Shown piece after piece: positions 52,746 to 61,136 of a stretch of DNA of 64,000 nt. Source of the DNA: Clostridium hydrogenum. Lineage in GTDB: Bacteria; Bacillota; Clostridia; Clostridiales; Clostridiaceae. Where the stretch lies: the NCBI RefSeq assembly GCF_021432385.1, contig NZ_JAEACT010000002.1:1259501-1323500 (forward strand). Reading direction: 5' to 3'. Within the stretch, counting starts at the first letter, position 1. The number at the start of each line of letters is the position of its first letter. Below the pieces are notes generated by a model. It saw nothing but the letters and a program-made list of their open reading frames with translations, did not search any database and was not told the DNA's origin. A program made the position numbers and the translations under genes.

Positions 52746-53051
52746 ATGAGAGTAGATGAATTTATACCAAGTAATGTAATGAATGTCCTTCAAGGTGGAC
52801 AAAATAATCAGAATGCAAATGGAAATAATAATATAAGTTTTGGAAATATTCTTGAACAGCAACTATCAGCTGTAAATGATAAACAAGTTGATGCTGAAAA
52901 TACAACCAATCAATTTGTGGCAGGAGATGATATTGACGTACATCAAGTAATGCTTTCAACAGAAGAGGCTAAGTTGTCACTTGACCTCGCCATTCAAGTT
53001 AGAAATAAATTAGTTGATGCATATCAGGAGCTTAATAGAACGCAGATATAG
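52746..53051 (+). CDS. fliE: Flagellar hook-basal body complex protein FliE
   Basis: 101 residues, ATG 52746. After a Gln/Asn-rich N terminus the conserved part reads VDAENTTNQFVAGDDIDVHQ, then VMLSTEEAKLSLDLAIQVRN and KLVDAYQELNRTQI, standard FliE, which joins the MS ring to the rod. Its stop is followed at once by the fliF leader. Confidence 0.95.
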   Translation: MRVDEFIPSNVMNVLQGGQNNQNANGNNNISFGNILEQQLSAVNDKQVDAENTTNQFVAGDDIDVHQVMLSTEEAKLSLDLAIQVRNKLVDAYQELNRTQI

Positions 53052-53066
53052 TTGGGAGTGCTGGTA

Positions 53067-54695
53067 ATGAATAAACTGTCGCAGTTTTTTAAAAACTTGC
53101 TTAACAAGTGGAAAGAACTTAGTAAAAGGAAGAAAATGGTATTTGTAATCTTACTTGTTGCGATTTTGGCTGCATTAGTTGTACTTATTAAAACGACAAC
53201 TACAACTAAGTATGCTGTATTGTATTCGAAGCTGGATTCCACAGATGCGGCTGCAATTATGCAAAAGTTGGATGATGATAAAGTTACACATAAAGAAGAC
53301 TCAAGTACAAATACAATTTATGTTCCTGCAAGTGAAGTTGATAAATTGAGATTACAATATTCAACAAGTATAAAAGATGGAAGTACAGGTTTTGAACTTT
53401 TTGATAATTCAAGTGGAAAATTTGGAACAACTGATGCTGAGTTTAATGTTGAATATCAAAGAGCCTTGCAAGGAGAAATAGAGAGAAGTATTAAAAGTTT
53501 AGATGGTGTTGATGATGCAAGAGTAAGTCTTGTTATGCCTCAAGATTCTGTATTTGTTAAGGATTCAACTTCTGCTACAGCATCTGTAACAGTTAAGATG
53601 AAGCCAGGAGAATCCTTAAGTAAAAGTCAGGTTATGGCAATAATAAGTCTTGTATCAGGTAGCGTGAAAAATTTACCTAAACAGAATATTACAGTAATTG
53701 ACGATAAAATGAATCTTTTAAGCAAGGATTTGTACAAAAGCAATAGCAATGATGATGGTACAACATCTTCAGATGATAGGGCCAAAGCAGAGCAGCAGGT
53801 TGAAAGTGATGATGAGAAAAAAGCTTTAGATGCATTAGAGGCAGTTTATGGTAAGGGAAAAGTTAAGGTAAAAGTAAATGCTGATTTAAATTTTGATGCT
53901 CAAGAAACGGATTCACAAAGTTATTATAATAATCCTACAAATCAAAAGGATACTAGAAATCCAGTAGTAGTTAGTCAGCATTCACAGAGCTCATCAACTA
54001 CAGGAGCTAATGGAAGCTCAGGAAGTCCTACTAGCAATAATACTGGTAGTAGTACAAGCAATACAATTACCAATTCAACTGGAAACAGTACATCAACAAA
54101 TACCGATACTACAACAAATTATGATGTTAGTAGTGATACAACTAAAACTGTAAAATCACCAGGAGATGTAAAGAGACTTACTATTTCCGTGGTAGTTGAT
54201 GGAACTATTGATTCAAATACACAAAATAATGTTTCAAATATTGTTGGAAATGCAGTTGGATTTGATAATACTAGAGGAGATTCTATAAGTGTTGTTGGAA
54301 TGCCTTTTGATAAAACTGCTGAGAAAAATGCACAAAAAGCATTAGATGATATGAAGAAGGCTGAACAAGCAGCTCAGAATCAAAAACTTTATATAGGTCT
54401 TGGTATAGGCGGAGCAATTTTATTAGGCTTGATTGCATTTTTAGTAATACGTGCAATTAAGAAGAGAAGAGCAGCTAAGGCTCTTGAAGATGAAGAAGAT
54501 GAAGAGACTGAGGGCCTTGATGTTCTGATTGGTGATGAAGAAAATGAAAGTGAAACGCAAAAATTTGCACCAATTAATTTTGAAACAGAAGATGCTAATT
54601 CACATATAGAAAAAGAAATTAAAAAGTATGCAACAACTAAGCCAGAACAAGTAGCAGATATAATTAAAGCTTGGTTAGCAAATGAGGAGAGGTGA
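53067..54695 (+). CDS. fliF: Flagellar MS-ring protein FliF
   Basis: 542 residues from ATG 53067, with GGGAG 8 bases upstream. Membrane segment VFVILLVAILAALVVLI near the N terminus, ring-building motifs VLYSKLDSTDAAAIMQKL and YQRALQGEIERSIKSLDGV, a second membrane span near residue 450 (LYIGLGIGGAILLGLIAFLV) and an acidic C-terminal tail (YATTKPEQVADIIKAWLANE) that binds FliG. The periplasmic loop has a long Ser/Thr/Asn/Gly stretch (about residues 305-360, coding 53985-54125), longer and simpler than in most homologs I know. Confidence 0.96.
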   Translation: MNKLSQFFKNLLNKWKELSKRKKMVFVILLVAILAALVVLIKTTTTTKYAVLYSKLDSTDAAAIMQKLDDDKVTHKEDSSTNTIYVPASEVDKLRLQYSTSIKDGSTGFELFDNSSGKFGTTDAEFNVEYQRALQGEIERSIKSLDGVDDARVSLVMPQDSVFVKDSTSATASVTVKMKPGESLSKSQVMAIISLVSGSVKNLPKQNITVIDDKMNLLSKDLYKSNSNDDGTTSSDDRAKAEQQVESDDEKKALDALEAVYGKGKVKVKVNADLNFDAQETDSQSYYNNPTNQKDTRNPVVVSQHSQSSSTTGANGSSGSPTSNNTGSSTSNTITNSTGNSTSTNTDTTTNYDVSSDTTKTVKSPGDVKRLTISVVVDGTIDSNTQNNVSNIVGNAVGFDNTRGDSISVVGMPFDKTAEKNAQKALDDMKKAEQAAQNQKLYIGLGIGGAILLGLIAFLVIRAIKKRRAAKALEDEEDEETEGLDVLIGDEENESETQKFAPINFETEDANSHIEKEIKKYATTKPEQVADIIKAWLANEER

Positions 54696-54701
54696 TAGGT
54701 T

Positions 54702-55718
54702 ATGGCTGGTAAAGATGTAAAATTATCAGGTGTTCAAAAAGCTGCCATACTCTTCATTACTCTTGGCCCTGAAGCTTCAGCTAATATAATTAAAAGACTC
54801 CCTGAAAGGGAAATCCAGAGAATAACTTATGAAATAGCTAATATAAGCTCTGTTAAATCTGATGTTAAGCATGAAATACTTCAGGAATTTATAGATATGA
54901 ATAAGGCCAAGGATTATATTCTGGAGGGTGGCATAGATTATGCACGTGATTTACTTTCAAAAGCACTAGGAACGCAAAAAGCTAAAGAAATTTTAGAACA
55001 GGTTGCAGAGGCTACAGAGCAATATAGACCTTTTTCTATTGCTAGAAAAGCAGATGCTCATCAATTGTTAAATGTAATAACTAATGAGCATCCACAAACA
55101 ATTGCATTAATACTTTGTTATTTACAATCAGATAAAGCAGGACAGATTTTATCTGCGCTTCCAGAAGATGTTCAAAGTGATGTTGCATACAGGCTTGCAA
55201 CAATGAGTAATACATCGCCAATGGTAATTAAGGAAATAGAAAAAGTTCTTAATAGTAAATTATCCTCTGTTGTTAGATCTGATGTTACTGTTATAGGAGG
55301 AGTTCAAACTATAGTTGACATATTAAATCAGGTTGATAGAACTACAGAGAAAAATATTCGTGAAGGGCTTGAAAAAGAAAATCCAGAACTTGCAGAGAAA
55401 GTCAACGAGTCAATGTTTGTATTTGAAGATATTATTACATTGGATGATACTTCAATACAAAGAGTTCTTAGAGAAGTTGATAACAAAGAACTTGGTATGG
55501 CACTTAAAGGCTGTTCAGAAGAAGTTTCAAATGCAATTTATAGAAACCAATCAAAGAGAGCCGCTGCTGCTTTAAAGGAAGACTTGGAATTCTTAGGACC
55601 AGTAAGACTTGTAGATGTTGAAAAAGCACAACAGAAGATTGTTAGTGTAATTAGAAGACTTGATGATGCAGGCGAAATAGTAATTTCAAGGGGTGGAGAA
55701 GATGCTATTATCATGTAA
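54702..55718 (+). CDS. fliG: Flagellar motor switch protein FliG
   Basis: 338 residues, ATG 54702. SGVQKAAILFITLGPEASAN and LPEREIQRITYEIA form the N-terminal FliF-binding domain; HPQTIALILCYLQSDKAGQI is the EHPQT motif of the middle domain; the C-terminal charged torque helix is seen in IQRVLREVDNKELGMALKGC. The stop lies 17 bases inside the beginning of fliH, so the two genes overlap. Confidence 0.96.
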   Translation: MAGKDVKLSGVQKAAILFITLGPEASANIIKRLPEREIQRITYEIANISSVKSDVKHEILQEFIDMNKAKDYILEGGIDYARDLLSKALGTQKAKEILEQVAEATEQYRPFSIARKADAHQLLNVITNEHPQTIALILCYLQSDKAGQILSALPEDVQSDVAYRLATMSNTSPMVIKEIEKVLNSKLSSVVRSDVTVIGGVQTIVDILNQVDRTTEKNIREGLEKENPELAEKVNESMFVFEDIITLDDTSIQRVLREVDNKELGMALKGCSEEVSNAIYRNQSKRAAAALKEDLEFLGPVRLVDVEKAQQKIVSVIRRLDDAGEIVISRGGEDAIIM

Positions 55719-56463
55719 GGTTATTAACAATAATAGAGTTTCTACGCAAAGTACAGAACAGATTATTGCTATTGATGATATAAAAACATCTTCAAAAGTA
55801 AAAAAAGAGGTAGTTAGTGACGCTACTTACGAACAATATGAAAATATAGCATCGGCCATAATTAAAAATGCTAAAATGGAGGCTGATGCTATAAGAAATA
55901 ATGCAATTCAGGAATCTAGAAATATAGAAGAAAATGCATATAATGAAGCCTATAAAAAGGGTTTAGATGAGGGCAGAAAAAAAGGGTATGAAGATGCCTA
56001 TAATGATACTGTTGTAAAAGGAAAAATGGAAATAGAAAATTTAAAATCCCTTGCAGAGCAAAATGCTTCAAATATTGTTAAAAGTGCAAAATATCAATGC
56101 AGTAAATATTTTGAGAGTAAAGAAGAAGAAATAAAAAAATTAGCAATTGAAATTGCAGCTCATATTTTAAAAGAACGCATTACAGAAAATGATGCTATAA
56201 ATAATATGGTATATGATGCAATTGAAATTTCAAAGAATTCAAAAACTATTATTATTAAATGCAATAGTAAGTACGAGAAAAGTATAAGTGAAATTAGTGA
56301 CAAATGGAAGAAAGAAATCCCATACAACGGAGAGATATTTGTTGTAGAAGATAACTATTTGCAGGATGGTTTTGCAATTATAGAAAAAGATAATGGTAAA
56401 GTGAAAGTTAGCGTTGATGATGCATTTGTAAAGATAAAGGAAGTACTACTAAAAACCGAGTAA
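55702..56463 (+). CDS. fliH: Flagellar export ATPase regulator FliH
   Basis: 253 residues from ATG 55702 (GGGGTGGAG upstream), overlapping fliG by 17 bases. The typical FliH layout is seen: a variable N terminus, a long Ala/Glu/Lys coiled coil with a GxxxG-like stretch (NEAYKKGLDEGRKKGYEDAY), and a C-terminal domain with KKLAIEIAAHILKERI and GEIFVVEDNYLQDGFAIIE. It holds FliI in an inactive complex and docks it to the export gate. The stop is followed directly by palindromic repeat R4. Confidence 0.9.
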   Translation: MLLSCKVINNNRVSTQSTEQIIAIDDIKTSSKVKKEVVSDATYEQYENIASAIIKNAKMEADAIRNNAIQESRNIEENAYNEAYKKGLDEGRKKGYEDAYNDTVVKGKMEIENLKSLAEQNASNIVKSAKYQCSKYFESKEEEIKKLAIEIAAHILKERITENDAINNMVYDAIEISKNSKTIIIKCNSKYEKSISEISDKWKKEIPYNGEIFVVEDNYLQDGFAIIEKDNGKVKVSVDDAFVKIKEVLLKTE

Positions 56464-56562
56464 AGATAAAACATTTGAGAACTGAAAACTTGTTTGTACC
56501 ATAGTGTCGTCTTTTGGACATTATGGTGCAAATTGATTTTGGTAGCTGAACTAATTTATCTA
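56463..56562. repeat. ~100-bp imperfect palindromic repeat (copy R4) between fliH and fliI
   Basis: AAGATAAAACATTTGAGAAC at the left and GCTGAACTAATTTATCTATA at the right, with inner arms TTTGTACCATAGTGTCGTC and GGACATTATGGTGCAAATT around TTTT. It starts at the last base of fliH and ends 16 bases before the fliI ATG. Same orientation as R2. It is the only interruption longer than 20 bases between fliG and fliK. Confidence 0.82.
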
Positions 56563-56578
56563 TAATATGGGTGATTAT

Positions 56579-57892
56579 ATGATTGATATTGATTTTGGAA
56601 CTTTAATTAAAAGTGTTAAAGAGTGTGAGACAAAATATGTAGAGGGCGTTGTAAGTCAAGTAATTGGTCTTACGATTGAAGTAAAAGGTATTAAAGCTTT
56701 TGTTGAAGAAGTTTGCATTATTTATAATGAAAAAAATAATCCTATTCCATGCGAAGTTGTTGGCTTTAAACAAGATGATGTAATACTCATGCCTTTAGGG
56801 GAACTTGTAGGAATATCACCTGGCTGCAAAGTTGTTCCTACTGGTAGACCTTTGAGTGTAAAGTGTTCAAATGAGCTTTTAGGAAAAATTTTAGATGGAC
56901 TTGGAAATTCACTTACAGGTGATAATGTGGATAAGGGAGTTTATTATAGGCTTGATACAGAACCACCTGATCCATTAAAAAGAAGAAGAATAACTGAGGT
57001 TATAGGAACAGGAGTAAGGGCAATTGATGGTTTTTTAACCTGCGGAGAAGGCCAAAGAATTGGTATTTTTGCAGGTAGTGGTGTTGGTAAGAGTACAACG
57101 TTAGGTATGATTGCTAGAGAAGCAAAAGCAGATGTAAATGTAATAGCACTTATTGGTGAAAGAGGAAGAGAAGTTAGAGACTTTTTGGAAAAAGATCTTG
57201 GCGAGGAAGGTATGAAAAAATCCGTAATTGTATGCGCAACTTCAGATAAACCTGCACTTGTAAGACTTAAAGGTGCATTTACTGCTACTGCAATTGCAGA
57301 ATATTTTAGGGATAAAGGCAAGAAAGTAATTTTAATGATGGATTCTGTTACAAGATTTGCAATGGCTCAAAGAGAAGTTGGACTAGCTATAGGAGAACCT
57401 CCAGCAACAAAAGGTTATACACCATCTGTTTTTGCAAAATTGCCTAGGCTTATGGAAAGAGCTGGTATGTCAGATAAGGGATCCATAACTGCCTTTTATA
57501 CAGTATTAGTTGATGGTGACGATTTTAATGAACCAATAGCAGATGCTGTTAGAGGTATACTAGATGGTCACATTGTATTATCAAGAGAACTTGCTGGTAA
57601 AAATCATTATCCGGCTATAGATATTTTAAGCAGCATAAGCAGATTGATGTCTGAAATTGCTGATGACGATCACAAAAAGGCAGCAGGACTTGCAAGGGAT
57701 CTTCTTGCAACCTATAAGAATAATGAGGACTTAATAAACATAGGTGCTTATGCTAAAGGTAGCAATAAAAAAGTGGACGCTGCTATAGCTTATAATGATA
57801 TTTTAAATTCTTATTTGAAACAGGGAATAAAAGAAGTTACAACCTTTAACGAAAATATTGATAAATTAAAAAAGATGTTTAATGGTGGATAA
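56579..57892 (+). CDS. fliI: Flagellum-specific ATPase FliI
   Basis: 437 residues from ATG 56579, with GGGTG upstream; ATG 56567 is possible but abuts the repeat. Export ATPase related to F1-beta. Walker A GSGVGKSTTLGMIA near residue 163, the catalytic Glu in ALIGERGREVRDFLEKDLGE, Walker B KVILMMDSVTRFAMAQREVG, and GLAIGEPPATKGYTPSVFAK. Normal length. Powers unfolding and delivery of substrates for the type III export gate. Confidence 0.96.
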   Translation: MIDIDFGTLIKSVKECETKYVEGVVSQVIGLTIEVKGIKAFVEEVCIIYNEKNNPIPCEVVGFKQDDVILMPLGELVGISPGCKVVPTGRPLSVKCSNELLGKILDGLGNSLTGDNVDKGVYYRLDTEPPDPLKRRRITEVIGTGVRAIDGFLTCGEGQRIGIFAGSGVGKSTTLGMIAREAKADVNVIALIGERGREVRDFLEKDLGEEGMKKSVIVCATSDKPALVRLKGAFTATAIAEYFRDKGKKVILMMDSVTRFAMAQREVGLAIGEPPATKGYTPSVFAKLPRLMERAGMSDKGSITAFYTVLVDGDDFNEPIADAVRGILDGHIVLSRELAGKNHYPAIDILSSISRLMSEIADDDHKKAAGLARDLLATYKNNEDLINIGAYAKGSNKKVDAAIAYNDILNSYLKQGIKEVTTFNENIDKLKKMFNGG

Positions 57893-57894
57893 AT

Positions 57895-58332
57895 ATGGAG
57901 AGATTTAACTTTAGACTTCAAAAGCTTTTGGATTTGAAATTTGAAAAAGAAGAGGAAGGAAAAATTGTTTTTAAAAAGGCTCAAGATGATAAGATTAGTG
58001 TTGAAAATAAACTTGAGAATTTAAAGGACAGTTACTCTAAATACAGCCAAGTAAGGATTACGGGTACTGTAATAGAACAAAAAATTATGCAAAATTACCT
58101 TAATGCTGTTTCAGTATGTATTGACGAAACAAGTGATGAATTACAAACAAAAACAAAGGTCCTTGAGGAAAAAAGACAGGAACTTATAAAAAAGCAAATC
58201 GAAAGAAAAACAGTAGAAGCTTTAAAAGAAAAGCAAAAGCAGAATTTTGATAAAAAACAAAAAATTATAGAGCAAAATTTTAATGATGAATTGGCTTTAT
58301 ATGGTTACATAAGGAAGCGTGAAGGGAGGTGA
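57895..58332 (+). CDS. fliJ: Flagellar export chaperone FliJ
   Basis: 145 residues, ATG 57895, two bases after the fliI stop. FNFRLQKLLDLKFEKEEEGK is the usual FliJ opening, and the rest is an almost continuous Lys/Glu/Gln coiled coil (VLEEKRQELIKKQIERKTV), the antiparallel two-helix form that sits in the FliI ring. The end overlaps the ribosome site of fliK. Confidence 0.88.
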   Translation: MERFNFRLQKLLDLKFEKEEEGKIVFKKAQDDKISVENKLENLKDSYSKYSQVRITGTVIEQKIMQNYLNAVSVCIDETSDELQTKTKVLEEKRQELIKKQIERKTVEALKEKQKQNFDKKQKIIEQNFNDELALYGYIRKREGR

Positions 58333-58336
58333 GAAA

Positions 58337-59809
58337 ATGAGTACAGTAAATAGCTTGAAAACTTTTGATTTAGGAAATACACAAAGCACACCGTCAAATA
58401 GTAAAGGAATTTCTAGTAGTGATAAAAGTAATTCGTTTGATACCTATCTTAATGATTACTCTAATAATAATCCTGTTAATAATAAAGCTAGTTATAAGGA
58501 TGATAGTAGAAGACAAGATAGTAGTAAAGGCGAAAAAAATTACGATAGTAGCAAGAATGTAGATTCAAGTGTATCAAAAAGTAATGTTAATGATTCTAAA
58601 AGCCAAAAAGTTGCCAGCGCAAAAGATGATTCTGATGACAATGACAAAATTAAGGAATTAGATAAAGATGTTGACAATATAAAAAAGTATGCTGATGATA
58701 ATGGGATAGATCTTGAAAAAATGATGTCTTTAATTTTAAATGCCATGAATGGTAAACAAATGGATATGAATGAGCTGAAAACTCAAATGAATAATTTGAA
58801 AATTCCAGAGAGTGTTCAAAAAGATGTCATGGATTTAGTATCTAAAATACAAGATATTTTGGATGGAAAAGTAAATGCTTCAATGCTTTTAAACCAAAAA
58901 TTTAATGATGCTAATGAGCATAGCAAATTAATCAGCAGCATAATAGATGTGCTTAAATCAAAGTTAAAGGAAGGTTCAACAGTAACAAACACAAATGAGA
59001 GTTCAACAGTAGTAAGCAGCAAATCAAGCTTAAATCAAATGCAAACAAATGAAGTAAGCAATAATTTGAATAAACAGATGAACTCAAATGATCAAAATAA
59101 TGATTTTTCAAATGACAGCAAAGATAATACAGATGCAAATGATGCAGGATATACTTCTTATTCACCAGAAGATAATTTAGAAGAAAACAAAACAAATTTA
59201 AAACAAGATTCTAAATTAAATGTTTCAACAAGCAAAGATAATGGAGATGAATTTTTAAATAATCTTTTATCTAATAACAAAAATGACAATCAATTCTCAA
59301 AAGTAACTGCTTTCATGAATCAATTTTCTAGTGTAAACACAAATGCAGCGTCCGTAAGTGGGGAAGTCCCTACAATAAACAAAGCTACTTTTGTTCAAGA
59401 CCTTGTACAATCTGTTAAATATATGGATTTAAACAATATGAAAGAGCTTACAGTTAAAATAAACCCTAAGGAACTTGGCGAGGTTATAATTAAACTTACA
59501 GTGGAAAATAATCAAATGAAAGCAAGTATACAAACTGCCAATAAAGAAACCTATTCTCTTATTCATTCTAGCTTAGCTGATATTAATAAGGAATTGAATA
59601 ATCAAAATATAAAAATACAGGATTTTTCTGTAAATATATACGATGATACAACTTATTTTGGCGGTCAGAATAGTAAACAAGGCAATGAAAGTGGCAATCA
59701 AAGTGATAAACAAAAAAATAATAGTGCTTCATATCAAGGCGTGACTGAGATAGACGATGAAGAAAACTATAATGATGCCAATAACAGTAATGTAGATATT
59801 TTAGTTTAA
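58337..59809 (+). CDS. fliK: Flagellar hook-length control protein FliK
   Basis: 490 residues from ATG 58337 after GGGAGGTGAG. The long N-terminal ruler region is very rich in Ser, Asn, Asp and Lys. The conserved C-terminal core (type III substrate switch) reads LTVKINPKELGEVIIKLTVE, ASIQTANKETYSLIHSSLAD and LNNQNIKIQDFSVNIYDD. Exported ruler that sets hook length and switches export specificity. flgD follows 12 bases later. Confidence 0.92.
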   Translation: MSTVNSLKTFDLGNTQSTPSNSKGISSSDKSNSFDTYLNDYSNNNPVNNKASYKDDSRRQDSSKGEKNYDSSKNVDSSVSKSNVNDSKSQKVASAKDDSDDNDKIKELDKDVDNIKKYADDNGIDLEKMMSLILNAMNGKQMDMNELKTQMNNLKIPESVQKDVMDLVSKIQDILDGKVNASMLLNQKFNDANEHSKLISSIIDVLKSKLKEGSTVTNTNESSTVVSSKSSLNQMQTNEVSNNLNKQMNSNDQNNDFSNDSKDNTDANDAGYTSYSPEDNLEENKTNLKQDSKLNVSTSKDNGDEFLNNLLSNNKNDNQFSKVTAFMNQFSSVNTNAASVSGEVPTINKATFVQDLVQSVKYMDLNNMKELTVKINPKELGEVIIKLTVENNQMKASIQTANKETYSLIHSSLADINKELNNQNIKIQDFSVNIYDDTTYFGGQNSKQGNESGNQSDKQKNNSASYQGVTEIDDEENYNDANNSNVDILV

Positions 59810-59821
59810 GGAGGTTAAAAT

Positions 59822-60580
59822 ATGGCTAATACGGGAAATAATTTTAATTCTTTAAGTACTGTTTCTGTAAGTCAAAGTGTAACTAATAATGGAACAAAAA
59901 TAGTAAGAAATACTTCAAATACTATGGATCAAGATGCTTTTGTAAAGATACTTATGTCAGAAATGGCAAATCAAAGTCCAGATAATCCAGAAGATGCTAC
60001 ACAATTTGTCGCTCAAATGGCACAGTTTTCTAGTGTAGAACAAATGTTAAATTTGAATAGAACAATGACTTTTAATAGTGCTTCAAGTCTTATTGGAAAA
60101 GGCGTTAATATTAATCAAGTGGATGAAAATGGTAACCCTTATATGGGGATTGTTAAAAGTGTTGTTAGAAATGGTGACAATATATCAGTTTATACTGAGC
60201 TATTTGATAGCAATGGAAATCCTTTGTATCAACCTAAACTTGATTCAGAAGGTAATCAGGTTAAAGATGCAAGTGGAAATCCTGTTTACGTAACAGAGCC
60301 TGTAAAGGTACAAGAAGTTGATTCAAATGGTAAATTAGTATATGATTCAAATGGCAACCCTGTATATCAACCTGAGCTTGATTCAAAAGGTAACGTAGTT
60401 AAAGATGCAAATGGAAATATAGTATATCAAACTAATCAGAAACCAGTTCCTAGAGTTCAAGCATTTGATTACACTGATATATCTGGAGTTAATGATGGGG
60501 AGAATGTACAAGATACTCAGCAAGAGGAATTGAGTAATGAAACTCAGAAGGCTCAGCAGTCAAGTACTACAAAGAGTTAG
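59822..60580 (+). CDS. flgD: Flagellar hook capping protein FlgD, with tandem-repeat C-terminal insert
   Basis: 252 residues, ATG 59822 with AAGGAGG. The FlgD N-terminal signature is complete: MDQDAFVKILMSEMANQSPD, ATQFVAQMAQFSSVEQMLNL, then SASSLIGKGVNI. The C-terminal hook-cap domain is replaced or interrupted by a repetitive segment of about 75 residues (about 135-210) in which units such as DSNGNPLYQPKLDSEGN, KDASGNPVYVTEP, DSNGNPVYQPELDSKGN and KDANGNIVYQTNQ recur. No typical FnIII/Tudor cap domain is evident after it. Confidence 0.9.
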   Translation: MANTGNNFNSLSTVSVSQSVTNNGTKIVRNTSNTMDQDAFVKILMSEMANQSPDNPEDATQFVAQMAQFSSVEQMLNLNRTMTFNSASSLIGKGVNINQVDENGNPYMGIVKSVVRNGDNISVYTELFDSNGNPLYQPKLDSEGNQVKDASGNPVYVTEPVKVQEVDSNGKLVYDSNGNPVYQPELDSKGNVVKDANGNIVYQTNQKPVPRVQAFDYTDISGVNDGENVQDTQQEELSNETQKAQQSSTTKS

Positions 60581-60594
60581 TGTAGGTGATTATC

Positions 60595-60990
60595 ATGTCC
60601 TATAGAGTAGTGAATGGCAAAATATATTCGGTTGAAGATATTTCTAACAGTTTATATAATGCAGCTGTAAAAAATAAATCAAATAAACAAGCCTCAGCAT
60701 TTGAAAAAATACTGGATGAAAATATCGATAAAAATACAGGATTTAGTATTTCAAATCATGCTGCTGAAAGAATTAAAGACAGAAACATTAGTTTAAATGA
60801 AAATGATATGAAGAAAATAAATGAAGGTATAAATGAGGCAAATAAAAAAGGTTCAAAGGATTGCTTAATTTTATATAAGGATGTGGCATTAGTTACAAGT
60901 ATTAAAAATAGAACTATAATTACTGCAGTAGATAAAAGTAGCAGTAAAGGCAATGTGTTTACAAATATAGACAGCGTGGTTTTGTTATAA
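60595..60990 (+). CDS. TIGR02530-like flagellar operon protein
   Basis: 131 residues from ATG 60595, with TAGGTGATT upstream. SYRVVNGKIYSVEDISNSLY then ISNHAAERIKDRNISLNEND and LILYKDVALVTSIKNRTIIT match the small flagellar operon protein family (TIGR02530) found between flgD and flgE in Gram-positive operons. Function unclear. The 146-base gap to flgE contains a 16-base palindrome AAAGGAAGCTTCCTTT (61011-61026). Confidence 0.82.
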   Translation: MSYRVVNGKIYSVEDISNSLYNAAVKNKSNKQASAFEKILDENIDKNTGFSISNHAAERIKDRNISLNENDMKKINEGINEANKKGSKDCLILYKDVALVTSIKNRTIITAVDKSSSKGNVFTNIDSVVLL

Positions 60991-61136
60991 GCTGGACCTA
61001 AATAGTTAATAAAGGAAGCTTCCTTTGTGGAATGATAGAAGCAAAGGTATATGCAACCACATAAGTCAGTGACTAATATTAAAGCTTATATGTAATTGAG
61101 TAAATATTATGGTAGATTAATTGGGAGGTAATTTTT

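Noticed and set aside
55333..55575. 80-codon + strand frame inside fliG.
   Set aside because: It is the +1 shadow of fliG; the FliG frame has full domain conservation.
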